64,000 nt of DNA from Halomarina pelagica (GCF_024228315.1 NZ_CP100454.1:1302001-1366000), one strand, 5' to 3'. Counted from the stretch's first letter, positions 41,388-49,966 are shown. Numbers and translations: made by a program. Notes: generated by a model not told the origin, from the sequence alone.

Positions 41388-43453
41388 CGGACCCCCACCG
41401 CGCCGCGGACGATCCGACGACGACCCCGACGGCGACCCCGACGGCGACGACGCCCCGGACGGGCGTCTGCTACTTCCCCGAGCACTGGCCGCGCGAGCGG
41501 TGGGCCGAGGACGCGGCGCAGATGGCCGACGCCGGCCTCACCTACGTCCGCATGGCCGAGTTCTCGTGGGCGCGCCTCGAACCCGAACGCGGGGCGTTCG
41601 ACTTCGGATGGCTGGACGGAGCCATCGACGCGCTCGCGGCCGAGGGGCTGTCGGTCGTGCTCTGCACGCCGACCGCGACGCCGCCGAAGTGGCTCGTCGA
41701 CGAACGTCCCGAGATCCTGCAGGAGGAGCCGGACGGGACCGTCCGCGGGTTCGGCGGGCGTCGACACTACTGCTTCAACTCGCCGGCCTACCGCGAGGAA
41801 ACCGAGCGGATCGTGACGCGGCTGGCAGAGCGCTACGCCGACCAGGAGGCGGTTGTCGGCTGGCAGACCGACAACGAGTACGGCTGTCACCGGACGGTGC
41901 GCTGTTACTGCGACGACTGCGCCCGCGCATTCCGCGAGTGGCTCCGCGAGCGGTACGGCGACGCTGACGGCCTCAACGAGGCCTGGGGGACGACCTTCTG
42001 GAGCCAGCGTCACGCGAGCCTGTCTGAGGTCGATCCGCCGCGCCACGCGCCCGCGGAGCACCACCCCTCGCGCCTGCTCGACTACGCCCGGTTCGCGAGC
42101 GACAGCGTGGTCGCGTACGACCGCCTGCAGGCCGACTGCCTGCGGGCCGCGAACCCCGACTGGTTCGTGACGCACAACTTCATGGGCGACTTCCCGACGC
42201 TCGACGCCCACGCGGTGAGCGAGGATCTCGACGTCGTCGCGTGGGACTCCTACCCGACGGGGTTCGTCCAGGACCGAAGACCCGGTGAGGCGACCGAGGC
42301 CGAACTGCGCGCGGGCGACCCCGACCAGGTGGGGTTGAACCACGACCTCTACCGTGGGGCGAAGCGCGCGCCGTTCTGGGTGATGGAGCAGCAACCCGGC
42401 GACGTCAACTGGCCGCCGTACGCCCCCCAGCCGGCCGACGGCGCGGTGCGGCTGTGGACCCACCACGCGGTCGCCCACGGCGCGAGCGTCGTCTCGTACT
42501 TCCGATGGCGGCGTTGCCTGGAGGGCCAGGAGCAGTACCACGCCGGCCTGCGGAAGCGCGACGGGAGCCCGGACCGGGCGTACGGCGAGGCCTCGCGGGC
42601 GGCCGAGGAACTCTCGGCCCTCGACCTCGCGCCGGTCGACGCGCCGGTCGCGCTCCTGCACGACTACGACGCGCTGTGGGCGCTCGACGCCCAGCCCCAC
42701 GCCCCGACGTTCGACTACTGGGCCTACCTCAGGTCGTACTACCGCGCGCTCCGCGCCCGCGGCGTGCAGGTCGACGTGATCCACCCCGGGACGTCCCTCG
42801 ACGGCTACGCCGCCGTCGTCGCGCCCGCGCTCCACCTCGTCGACGGGAGCGACGCCGATCGCCTCGGAACGTACGTCCGAGACGGCGGGCACCTGCTGCT
42901 CGGCGCGCGCTCGGGCGTCAAGGACCCCGCGAACAAGCTCCACGCCGCCCCCGCACCGGGGCCGCTCGCCGACCTCGTCGGCGCGACCGTCGAGCGCCAC
43001 GAGAGCCTCCCGGAGCGCCTCGACACCGTCGTCACCTACCGCGGGGAGCGGTACGACTACCGCACGTGGGCGGAGTGGCTGGAGGCGACCGAGGCGTCGG
43101 TGACGGCCGAGCACGCCACCGGCATCGCCGCCGGAAACCCCGCCGCCGTCGAGCGGCGCGCCGGCGACGGGTCGGTCGCCTACTGCGGCGTCTGGCCGGG
43201 CGCGGACCTCGCGGACGCGCTGGTCGCCGACCTGCTCGACCGCGCCGGCGTCGACTGCGCGGCCCGCGCCCCGGACGGCGTGCGCCTCGCGGCGCGCGAC
43301 GGCCACACGTGGGTGACGAACTTCTCCGACCGGCCCGTCCGCGCGACCGCCCCCGACGACGCCGAGTGGGCGATCGGCGGCGAGACGGTCCCGGCGTACG
43401 GCGTGAGCGTCGTTCGGACGGCCCCCTCGACCCTGTCGGTGACGCGGGAGTGA
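41384..43453 (+). CDS. Beta-galactosidase, glycoside hydrolase family 42
   Basis: Hydrolyses terminal beta-galactosides. Acid/base Glu165 is in QTDNEYGCH and the nucleophile Glu335 in WVMEQQPG. Four cysteines (130, 174, 176, 179) have the same spacing as the zinc site of the Thermus A4 enzyme. The barrel (25-400) is followed by a trimerisation-like domain (about 410-620) and a small beta domain (to 689). No signal peptide: the head is a Thr/Pro/Ala low-complexity stretch, so the enzyme is cytoplasmic and works on imported sugar. The GTG start overlaps the SDR stop by 4 nt. Confidence 0.96.
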   Translation: MTDPHRAADDPTTTPTATPTATTPRTGVCYFPEHWPRERWAEDAAQMADAGLTYVRMAEFSWARLEPERGAFDFGWLDGAIDALAAEGLSVVLCTPTATPPKWLVDERPEILQEEPDGTVRGFGGRRHYCFNSPAYREETERIVTRLAERYADQEAVVGWQTDNEYGCHRTVRCYCDDCARAFREWLRERYGDADGLNEAWGTTFWSQRHASLSEVDPPRHAPAEHHPSRLLDYARFASDSVVAYDRLQADCLRAANPDWFVTHNFMGDFPTLDAHAVSEDLDVVAWDSYPTGFVQDRRPGEATEAELRAGDPDQVGLNHDLYRGAKRAPFWVMEQQPGDVNWPPYAPQPADGAVRLWTHHAVAHGASVVSYFRWRRCLEGQEQYHAGLRKRDGSPDRAYGEASRAAEELSALDLAPVDAPVALLHDYDALWALDAQPHAPTFDYWAYLRSYYRALRARGVQVDVIHPGTSLDGYAAVVAPALHLVDGSDADRLGTYVRDGGHLLLGARSGVKDPANKLHAAPAPGPLADLVGATVERHESLPERLDTVVTYRGERYDYRTWAEWLEATEASVTAEHATGIAAGNPAAVERRAGDGSVAYCGVWPGADLADALVADLLDRAGVDCAARAPDGVRLAARDGHTWVTNFSDRPVRATAPDDAEWAIGGETVPAYGVSVVRTAPSTLSVTRE

Positions 43454-43480
43454 GCGCCCGCCGACCCGCCGCCCGCTGGA

Positions 43481-43505
43481 ACGGGACGGGACGGGACGGG
43501 ACGGG
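43481..43505 (+). repeat. (ACGGG)5 microsatellite downstream of the beta-galactosidase gene
   Basis: Five perfect copies of ACGGG lie 28 bp after the GH42 stop and 64 bp before the FNT gene. They give five GGG runs separated by two bases, a pattern able to form a G-quadruplex in single-stranded DNA or RNA. Confidence 0.85.
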
Positions 43506-43568
43506 CCTCGGTGCGTGCGCCGGGGCGACCTTGATACGTCGGCCGCGAGTACGACCTCGAACGTCGCG

Positions 43569-44405
43569 ATGAGTCAGACGCAGACCGAGACGACGTCCGC
43601 CGACGCGCGCAAGTTCAGAAACGTCCTGCGACAGCAGATAGAGAGCGCCATCAGGGAGATGCGCCGGTCGGCGGGCGCGCTCGCCTTCTCCGGACTCGCA
43701 GCCGGGCTCAACGTGAGCTTCGGGGCGCTGTTCATGGCCGTCGCGCTCACCTTCTCACCGGGGTTCGAGTCTGACCTCGTGAAGCAGTTCGTCCTCGCGA
43801 ACGCCTCCGCCGTCGGCTTCCTGCTCGTGATGCTCGGACAGACGGAGCTGTTCACCGCGCACACGACGATGGCGTGGCTCCCCGTGTTCGGCGGCCACGC
43901 CGACCTGCGGGGACTCGGCCGCCTCTGGCTGGTCATCTACGTCGCGAACCTGGTCGGCTGCGCGCTCTTCGCGGGGCTGATCGCGCTGGTGGGGCCGCCG
44001 CTGTCGATCGTCGACCCGGCCGCGTTCGGGGCGCTCGCGAACGCTCTCCTGCCCTACTCGGGGCCGACGATCCTGCTGAGCGGCGTCGTCGCCGGCTGGC
44101 TCATGGGCCTCGCCACGTGGCTCGCGGCCGCCAGCCGCGACACCGTCGGCGAGATCGTCGCGGTGTGGGTCGTCACCGCGGGCATCGGCTTCGCCCCGTT
44201 TCACCACGCCCTCCTCGGGACGACCGAGGTGCTCGGCGCGATGTTCCTCGGCCAGGGCGTCACGCTCGCGGAGTTCGGCCACTTCCTGCTGTGGACGACG
44301 ATCGGGAACGTCGTCGGCGGGACGGTCTTCGTCGCGCTGCTCAACTACGGGCAGATCGCCTACGGCGACACCCCCGACGAGGTGGACGTGGAGTCGATCG
44401 ACTGA
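43569..44405 (+). CDS. Formate/nitrite transporter (FNT) family protein
   Basis: A channel-like membrane protein for small monovalent anions. Six helices are visible from about residue 35 to 260; helix starts include FSGLAAGLNVSFGALFMAV and a GQTELFTAHTT segment in the family's pore region. FAPFHHALLGTTEVLGAMF marks the fifth helix break. The conserved pore His is plausibly the one in PFHH. ATG 43569 is chosen over an in-frame start 18 codons upstream, as the polar MSQTQTETT head is typical. Substrate (formate, nitrite, acetate or hydrosulfide) is not fixed, and the neighbours do not help. Confidence 0.88.
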   Translation: MSQTQTETTSADARKFRNVLRQQIESAIREMRRSAGALAFSGLAAGLNVSFGALFMAVALTFSPGFESDLVKQFVLANASAVGFLLVMLGQTELFTAHTTMAWLPVFGGHADLRGLGRLWLVIYVANLVGCALFAGLIALVGPPLSIVDPAAFGALANALLPYSGPTILLSGVVAGWLMGLATWLAAASRDTVGEIVAVWVVTAGIGFAPFHHALLGTTEVLGAMFLGQGVTLAEFGHFLLWTTIGNVVGGTVFVALLNYGQIAYGDTPDEVDVESID

Positions 44406-44467
44406 CGCCGACGGCAGTCGGGGGAACGCGGGGATCGTTTGAAGTCAGACGGCGCGGTATCTCGCGC

Positions 44468-44677
44468 ATGGTCGAGATCGAGGACGACGCCGTCGTCCCG
44501 TTCGTCGAGGCGCTGGAGGGATCCCGCTGCCCCGAGTGCGGCGCGACCGTCGAGTGGACGGTCAACCTGGACGCCGACGGGACGACGTACCGGGCTCAGC
44601 ACTGCGGCAACGACTACTACCTGGTCCCCCACCACTACCGCTTCGTGGTGGACGAGGGGGGCGTCTACGAGGAGTGA
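44468..44677 (+). CDS. Small zinc-finger-like protein, 69 aa
   Basis: A short acidic protein with CPEC (Cys21, Cys24) and a later Cys46 and His pair (HCGNDYYLVPHHY), which may complete a zinc site. It begins MVEIEDDAVVPFVEALEGSRCPEC and has beta-strand-like segments after the knuckle. Not a family I can name. ATG 44468 is 62 bp after the FNT stop, with weak A/T enrichment (GTTTGAAG) upstream. It joins three other zinc-type microproteins or ribbons in the window. Confidence 0.7.
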   Translation: MVEIEDDAVVPFVEALEGSRCPECGATVEWTVNLDADGTTYRAQHCGNDYYLVPHHYRFVVDEGGVYEE

Positions 44678-44696
44678 GCGGACGCGGAATCGTGAC

Positions 44697-44706
44697 AAAG
44701 TTTATG
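44697..44706 (+). promoter_or_regulatory. Candidate TATA box of the PQQ-repeat lipoprotein gene
   Basis: AAAGTTTATG is 25 bp before the ATG at 44732 and is the only A/T-rich block in the 54 bp between the two genes. Confidence 0.5.
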
Positions 44707-44731
44707 ACAGTTCGGTCCGGGGGGCTACTCG

Positions 44732-45907
44732 ATGCCCTCCACTCGCCGCGGCTTCCTCGCAGCGTGCGCCGTAACGACGCTCGCGGGCTGTGGCGCGCTC
44801 GCTGACGGCGAGCGCGACCCGCCGATCACCTGCGGACCCTCGGAGTACGACTGGCCGACGTTCGGTCACGACCCGTCTCGGACGAGCGCGCTCGGTGGGC
44901 GCGACCTCCCGCCGGACGACGCGCCGGTTCGCCGCCTCTCGCACACCGGGACGACACCGGACGGGGGCGGGAGCGTCGACGGCGGTCCGGTCGTCGACGG
45001 CGGCGTCGCGTTCGTCGCGGGTGACGTACGCGTCGAGGCGCGGGACGCGGAATCCGGCGACCGCCTCTGGGCGTTCGAGGACGTGGACGACGGCGTCGGG
45101 ACGAGCCCCGCCCTCGCCTGCGGCGCGCTCTACGTGAGCACGCTGAACCGGACGTTCGCGCTCGACGCCGCCACCGGCGAACGGCTGTGGGGTGGTGCGG
45201 ACGTCGGCGTCGCCGGCTTCGACGACACCGCGTCGCCGACGGTCCGCGACGGAACCCTGTTCGTCCCGGCCGCCGGCGTCGTCGCCGCGCTCGACGCGGA
45301 GACCGGGGAGACGCGCTGGACCGCCCCGGTCGACGGCGGCCTCGCCGGGGTGGCCGTCGGGGACCGGGCGTACGCCGCGGCCCACACGAACGACGGCGGG
45401 CACCTCGTCGCGATCACGCCGAGTGGCGAGCGATGGTGGCGAACCGACGACCTCGGGGAGCTGTACACCGCCCCGGCGGTCGCCGGGGGGACCGTCTACG
45501 CCACCTCGAAGCGCGGTCGCCTCTCCGCGGTCGCGACGGCCGACGGGAGCGTCCGCTGGACCCAACGCATCGCCGACGGGGTGTACGAACCGCCGGCAGT
45601 CGCCGACGGCCGAGCGTTCGTGTCGGCCGGAAACGGCCGGTTCGCGCGCGCACTCGACGCCGAGACGGGCGAGTCCCTCTGGCGGGCGGAGACGGGGCCG
45701 AGCGCTTCCACGCCGGTCGTTCTCGGTGACGAGGTTCTCCTCGGGAGCGCGAATCGAGGGGTCTTCCTGCTCGACGCGGCGACCGGCGAGGTCCGTCGGC
45801 GGATCGCGGACGAGCGCGTCGGGAGCGTCGGATCCCAGCCCGTCGTCGCCGACGGGCGGCTCTACTACCGCCTGGCGACGAACTCGGACGTGTACGTGAT
45901 GGGCTAA
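44732..45907 (+). CDS. PQQ-type beta-propeller lipoprotein
   Basis: Exported by Tat (RRGFLAA) and lipid-anchored through Cys20 of LAGC. The remaining 370 residues are a series of about 40-residue repeats with the pattern VDGGVAFVAGD...DAESGDRLWAF, DAATGERLWG, DAETGETRWTA, DAETGESLWRA and DAATGEVRRR. This is a PQQ-enzyme or YxWG-like beta-propeller of seven or eight blades. Such proteins act as extracellular scaffolds; no catalytic residues for a PQQ dehydrogenase are seen. Length 391 aa. Its own promoter precedes it, and 220 bp of non-coding DNA follows. Confidence 0.9.
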   Translation: MPSTRRGFLAACAVTTLAGCGALADGERDPPITCGPSEYDWPTFGHDPSRTSALGGRDLPPDDAPVRRLSHTGTTPDGGGSVDGGPVVDGGVAFVAGDVRVEARDAESGDRLWAFEDVDDGVGTSPALACGALYVSTLNRTFALDAATGERLWGGADVGVAGFDDTASPTVRDGTLFVPAAGVVAALDAETGETRWTAPVDGGLAGVAVGDRAYAAAHTNDGGHLVAITPSGERWWRTDDLGELYTAPAVAGGTVYATSKRGRLSAVATADGSVRWTQRIADGVYEPPAVADGRAFVSAGNGRFARALDAETGESLWRAETGPSASTPVVLGDEVLLGSANRGVFLLDAATGEVRRRIADERVGSVGSQPVVADGRLYYRLATNSDVYVMG

Positions 45908-46071
45908 CTGCTGTCCGCCCGTCGCGCCCCCTCAGGACGGCCGGGGGGGGGAGCATTGGAACGCACAGGATGACCGGCAGTAATCCGCCGGGTGAGGTGC
46001 TACCACTGACGTTAATTTGTCCACGAAAGAGGATGTCCCCGGGACTCTCGCGCAGAATTGAAAGATAGTGA

Positions 46072-46080
46072 ACATATATG
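46072..46080 (+). promoter_or_regulatory. Candidate TATA box of the Met-rich miniprotein gene
   Basis: ACATATATG stands in A/T-rich DNA (46003-46080) and is 48 bp before the ATG at 46129. A strong GGAAGGGGG ribosome-binding-like site (46111-46119) lies nine bases before that ATG, so a leader of roughly 25-30 nt is expected. Confidence 0.55.
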
Positions 46081-46128
46081 TGGCGAGGGAGCGTATCCCT
46101 GGCCGTCCCCGGAAGGGGGCGGATACCC

Positions 46129-46272
46129 ATGGAAGAGATGGAATGTATGGAGTGCAACATGATGATGCGCTCTGACGACATGGACGAGATGCGGGGGATG
46201 ATGATGATGCACATGATGGACAAACACGGGATGATGATGTCGGAAGACGACATGAGCGGGATGATGCACTGA
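46129..46272 (+). CDS. Methionine-rich miniprotein, 47 aa, possible Cu(I)-binding
   Basis: Twenty of 47 residues are methionine, with three His and a CMEC pair (Cys6, Cys9). Met clusters occur as MMM (11-13), MMMMHMM (24-30) and MMM (35-37), separated by acidic residues, and the chain ends SGMMH. Clustered Met with His and Cys is the pattern of copper(I) or silver carriers such as CusF, PcoE and Ctr tails. No membrane helix and no signal are evident. ATG 46129 has a good Shine-Dalgarno and a TATA box at the right distance; an in-frame ATG at 46078 would overlap the TATA box. No copper transporter gene is near. I know no family for it. Confidence 0.62.
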   Translation: MEEMECMECNMMMRSDDMDEMRGMMMMHMMDKHGMMMSEDDMSGMMH

Positions 46273-46435
46273 TCGCCGGCCAGAGCATCGACGTCGAACC
46301 CGCTGATCGTCCCGGCACCGGCACTCGTTCTATCGTCGTTCGTCGCGCACCTACCGACGGGAGGGGGACGAACCGGGGCCGAACCACGGGCGGAAGATGG
46401 GCTAACCTTTTGCGGGCAGCGCGCGCCCTACCGCC

Positions 46436-48010
46436 ATGACAGCGCCAGCGGATCTCGTGCTGACGAACGCGGCGGTCCACACGCTCGCCGAACCCGACGA
46501 GGTCCACGAGGCGGTCGCGGTGCGCGACGGTCGCGTCGTCCGCGTGGACTCGGCCTACGAAGTGAGGTTCCTCGAAGGGGCGGACACGAGGGTGATCGAC
46601 CTCGACGGCGGGGTCGTCCTCCCGGGGTTCGTCGACGCGCACACCCACCTGCCGATGGTCGGACGGTCGCTGGTCCACGCCGACCTCTCCGCCGCCGGCT
46701 CCCCGGCAGAGGCGATCTCGCTCCTCCGCGAGTCGGCCGACGACGGGGACGCGGAGGGGCCGATCCTCGGGTACGGCTACGACGAGAGCGCGTGGGAGGA
46801 GGCGCGCTACCTCACCCGCGAGGACCTGAACGCGGTGAGCGCCGAGCGCCCGGTCGTCGCCTTCCGCGAGGACATGCACACGGCGAGCCTGAATTCCGTG
46901 GCCCTCTCCCGGTTCGTCGGGGAGATGCCCGACGGCGACGTGCGCCGGGAGGGGGGCGAGCCGACCGGCGTCGTCGTCGAGGAGGCGGTGGACGTGCTCT
47001 ACGCCGCCGTTGAACCCGACGCCGAGGGCATGCGCCGCCTGATCGAGGCGGCGCGCGACCGGGCGCACGAACTGGGCGTCACCGGAATCCACGACATGGT
47101 GCGGAAGTCGGCCGCGCCCGCCGTCTACCGCGACCTCGACGCCGAGGGGGCGCTCGACCTCCGGGTGCGGATCAACTACTGGAGCGACCACCTCGACTCG
47201 CTGGTCGACCTCGGCGAGCGGACGAACTTCGGGAGCGACCTCGTGCGCACGGGCGCGGTCAAGAGCTTCACCGACGGGAGCTTCGGCGCGCGGACGGCGA
47301 AGCTCTCAGAACCGTATCGAGGAACCGAGGAGGACGGCCAGTGGGTCGTCCCGTCCGAGGAACTGGACGAACTCGTCGCGCGCGCTGACGGGGCGGGACT
47401 GCAGTTCACGGCCCACGCCATCGGCGACGACGCCATCGAGGCCGTGCTCGACGCCTACGCGGAGAGCGCGGGACGGCGCGGGCGCGCACCTGGAACGGGC
47501 ACGGGATCGGCGGACGCGCGCCATCGCGTCGAGCACGCCGAACTCCTGCGCGACGACCTGATCGAGCGCCTCGCGGACCTCGGCGTCGTCGCCTCCGTCC
47601 AGCCGAACTTCCTCAAGTGGGCGCGCGAGGGGGGCCTCTACGAGGACCGCCTCGGCCGCGAGCGGGCGCGGGAGACGAACCGGTACCGCGACCTGCTCGA
47701 CGCGGGGGTCCCGCTCGCCTTCGGGAGCGACTGCATGCCGATGGACCCCCTGTTCGGCGTCCAGCAGGCGGTCACCGCGCCCGACGAGCGCCAGCGCCTC
47801 ACCGTCACCGAGGCGCTGCGGGCGTACACGAGCGGTGCGGCCTACGCGGGCTTCGACGAGCACCGGCTCGGCACGATCGAGGTCGGCAAGCGCGCCGACC
47901 TCACCGTGCTGGCGCGGTCGCCGTGGGAAGTCGATCCGTCGGCCATCGCCGACGTCGAGGTGACCCACACCGTCGTCGACGGGCGCGTCGTGTACGAGCG
48001 GGAGAACTGA
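46436..48010 (+). CDS. Amidohydrolase family 3 protein (YtcJ-like)
   Basis: A metal-dependent hydrolase of the amidohydrolase superfamily with composite domain (1-55) and barrel. The first metal motif is VDAHTHLP (about 65-72); later ligands include the His of FTAHAIGDDA and RVEHAELLRDD, and the Asp of FGSDCMPMDP. The end VVDGRVVYEREN returns to the small beta domain. Length 524 aa is in the YtcJ/AepA group. Substrate is unknown, possibly an N-acyl amine or a cyclic amide. It converges with gpmI (16 bp). Confidence 0.9.
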   Translation: MTAPADLVLTNAAVHTLAEPDEVHEAVAVRDGRVVRVDSAYEVRFLEGADTRVIDLDGGVVLPGFVDAHTHLPMVGRSLVHADLSAAGSPAEAISLLRESADDGDAEGPILGYGYDESAWEEARYLTREDLNAVSAERPVVAFREDMHTASLNSVALSRFVGEMPDGDVRREGGEPTGVVVEEAVDVLYAAVEPDAEGMRRLIEAARDRAHELGVTGIHDMVRKSAAPAVYRDLDAEGALDLRVRINYWSDHLDSLVDLGERTNFGSDLVRTGAVKSFTDGSFGARTAKLSEPYRGTEEDGQWVVPSEELDELVARADGAGLQFTAHAIGDDAIEAVLDAYAESAGRRGRAPGTGTGSADARHRVEHAELLRDDLIERLADLGVVASVQPNFLKWAREGGLYEDRLGRERARETNRYRDLLDAGVPLAFGSDCMPMDPLFGVQQAVTAPDERQRLTVTEALRAYTSGAAYAGFDEHRLGTIEVGKRADLTVLARSPWEVDPSAIADVEVTHTVVDGRVVYEREN

Positions 48011-48026
48011 CGCCCTCGGGACGGCC

Positions 48027-49559
48027 TCACTCCACCAGCGACTCGCCCGTCATCGCCTCGGGTCGCTCGATCCCCATCAGCTCGAGGAGCGTGGGGGAGA
48101 TCGAGGCGAGCCCGGCCCCCTCGCGGATCGCCCGCCCCCCGTCGGTCCCGTCGGGCGCGAGCAGGACGACGGGCACCGGGTTGAGCGTGTGGGCCGTGTG
48201 GGGGTCGTCCTCGGTCCCCATGTCGTCGGCGTTGCCGTGATCCGCGGTGACGAGCACGTCCGCCCCGGCGTCGAGGAGGGCGTCGACCAGGCGGCCTAGC
48301 TGCTCGTCCACCGCCTCGACGGCCGCCACGGCGGCGTCGAAGTCCCCCGTGTGGCCCACCATGTCCGGGTTGGCGTAGTTGAGGACCAGGAGGTCGGGGT
48401 CCTCGGTCCGGACGATCGAGATCGCCGTGTCGGTCAGCTCCTCGGCGCTCATCTCCGGGCGCTCGTCGTAGGTGGGGACGTCGGGGCTCTCGACGATCCG
48501 GCGGCTCTCGCCGTCGAACGCCACCTCGCGCCCCCCGTTGATGAAGTAGGTGACGTGGGCGTACTTCTCGGATTCGGCGAGGCGCGCCTGGGTCAGGCCG
48601 CGCTCCGCGACGACCTCGCCGAGCGTGTCCTCGGGCTGGCGCGGCGCGAAGGCGACCGGGAGGTCGAACGTCGCGTCGTACTCCGTCATCGTCGTCAGGT
48701 GGATCTCGGGAGGGTCGGTCTCGAACGCCCACTCGGGGCGGATGTCGGCGAGCATGCGGACGAGCTGGCGCGCGCGGTCGGCCCGGAAGTTGACGAAGAC
48801 GACCGAATCGCCGTCGGTCAGGGCGGGCCCGCCCTCGATCAGCGTCGGCTCGACGTACTCGTCGGTCACGCCGCGCTCGTAGGACGCCTCGCACGCCTCG
48901 ACGGCGCTCGTCGCCTCGAACGGCGCGTCGCGGTTCACGATGGCGTCGTAGGCGCGCCGCGTCCGCTCCCAGTTCCGGTCGCGATCCATCGCGTAGTAGC
49001 GCCCGCAGACGGTCGCCACGTCGCCCGTACCGGCGGCCTCGATCCGCGCCTCGAGTTCGCCGAGGAACCCCGCGCCGCTCTTCGGCGGGGTGTCTCGCCC
49101 GTCGGTGAAGGCGTGGGTAACGGCGTCGATCCCCCGCTCGGCGGCGAGGTCGACGAGCGCGCGGAGGTGTGCCTGGATCGAGTGGACGCCGCCGTCGCTG
49201 ACGAGGCCCATGAAGTGGACGCGCCCGCCGCGTTCCCGGGCGTACTCGAACGCCTCGTCGATCGCCGCGTTCTCCGCGAGGTCGCCGCTCTCGATGGCGT
49301 CGTTGATGCGCGCCGCGTCCTGCTTCACCACGCGTCCCGCGCCGATGGTGAGGTGGCCGACCTCGCTGTTGCCCATCTGGCCCTCGGGCAGGCCGACCCA
49401 TCGGCCGTGGGTCTCCAGCGTGGAGAACGCGCCGGCCTCGCGCAGGCGGTCGAAGGTGGGCGTCCCGGCGGCCGAGACCGCGTCCCTGCCGCCCTCTGAG
49501 ACGAAACCGCTTCCCGCGCCGAGACCCCAGCCGTCGAGGATGACGAGCGCCGCTTTCAT
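48027..49559 (-). CDS. gpmI: 2,3-bisphosphoglycerate-independent phosphoglycerate mutase
   Basis: Interconverts 3- and 2-phosphoglycerate in glycolysis and gluconeogenesis, with two Mn2+ ions. It starts KAALVILDGWG, with the metal Asp9. The phosphorylated serine is Ser65 in MGNSEVGH. VSDGGVHSIQ, RGIDAVTHAFTDGRDTPPKSG and the C-terminal TADHGNADDM with DPHTAHTLNPVP are all conserved. Length 510 aa is typical of the bacterial-type enzyme found in haloarchaea. Single gene, ATG 49559. Confidence 0.97.
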   Translation of the reverse strand: MKAALVILDGWGLGAGSGFVSEGGRDAVSAAGTPTFDRLREAGAFSTLETHGRWVGLPEGQMGNSEVGHLTIGAGRVVKQDAARINDAIESGDLAENAAIDEAFEYARERGGRVHFMGLVSDGGVHSIQAHLRALVDLAAERGIDAVTHAFTDGRDTPPKSGAGFLGELEARIEAAGTGDVATVCGRYYAMDRDRNWERTRRAYDAIVNRDAPFEATSAVEACEASYERGVTDEYVEPTLIEGGPALTDGDSVVFVNFRADRARQLVRMLADIRPEWAFETDPPEIHLTTMTEYDATFDLPVAFAPRQPEDTLGEVVAERGLTQARLAESEKYAHVTYFINGGREVAFDGESRRIVESPDVPTYDERPEMSAEELTDTAISIVRTEDPDLLVLNYANPDMVGHTGDFDAAVAAVEAVDEQLGRLVDALLDAGADVLVTADHGNADDMGTEDDPHTAHTLNPVPVVLLAPDGTDGGRAIREGAGLASISPTLLELMGIERPEAMTGESLVE

Positions 49560-49966
49560 CGCCTAGTGGATCGCCATCCGGGCGTAACTAGGCTTCGACT
49601 CACACGGGGAGAGAGGTAGGTGTCAGGTTCGACGTTCGGATCGTGGCGGGAGTACTCGAACGCCCTCGACACGCTGCAAACGGTGTCGATAGTGCCTCGA
49701 AAGCCCTCAGGCTCGGAGGTAGAGGACAGTACCACCTCGAGAGCCCTCGGGCTTTCGAGGTGTTCTATTTGCAGCTCATTACGTAAGTGAGGGCTTTCGA
49801 GGTGGTTCCGACAGCGTCCACAGCACGCCGAGAGCGTTCGACGTGTCAGCTCCTCCCTGCTCGATCTATAGGATCGTTCGATATGCCCCCGACCCTCGCA
49901 CGTCCAACCAGGATCGTCACCGCGACCGCGATGCCTTTTTCCCACCCCCGCGCGACCACCACGCGC
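49560..49966. other. 407 bp gene-free region between gpmI and nurA
   Basis: No credible reading frame is seen. The left 130 bp should hold the gpmI promoter (minus strand). The centre carries three related repeat copies (49695-49803) and a short A/T-rich block, TTCTATTTGCAGCTCATTACGTAAG (49763-49787, most of it). The right 160 bp lead into nurA, with A/T-poor sequence; ATGCCTTTTTCCC at 49931 is a weak promoter candidate 25-36 bp upstream of its ATG. Confidence 0.7.
49695..49803. repeat. Three copies of a palindromic AGCCCTCGGGCTTTCGAGGT-like element
   Basis: Copy A (49695-49720) and copy B (49734-49761) are both near-palindromes; B has 12-bp arms with one mismatched position around a CTCG-like centre. 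Copy C (49789-49803) is a 15-bp half element, GAGGGCTTTCGAGGT, in the same orientation as the right arm of B. Such elements could form hairpins in DNA or RNA, and could be a terminator, a protein-binding site or a MITE-like repeat. Confidence 0.85.

Noticed and set aside
46012-46269. A His-rich minus-strand frame (HHVHHHH) opposite the Met-rich miniprotein
   Set aside because: His codons CAT/CAC are the exact complement of ATG-rich sequence in a shifted frame; promoter and ribosome binding site support the plus strand instead.
49560-49966. Palindromic repeats considered as an origin of replication or att site
   Set aside because: No cdc6/orc gene, tRNA or integrase nearby and no ORB-like motif that I recognise.
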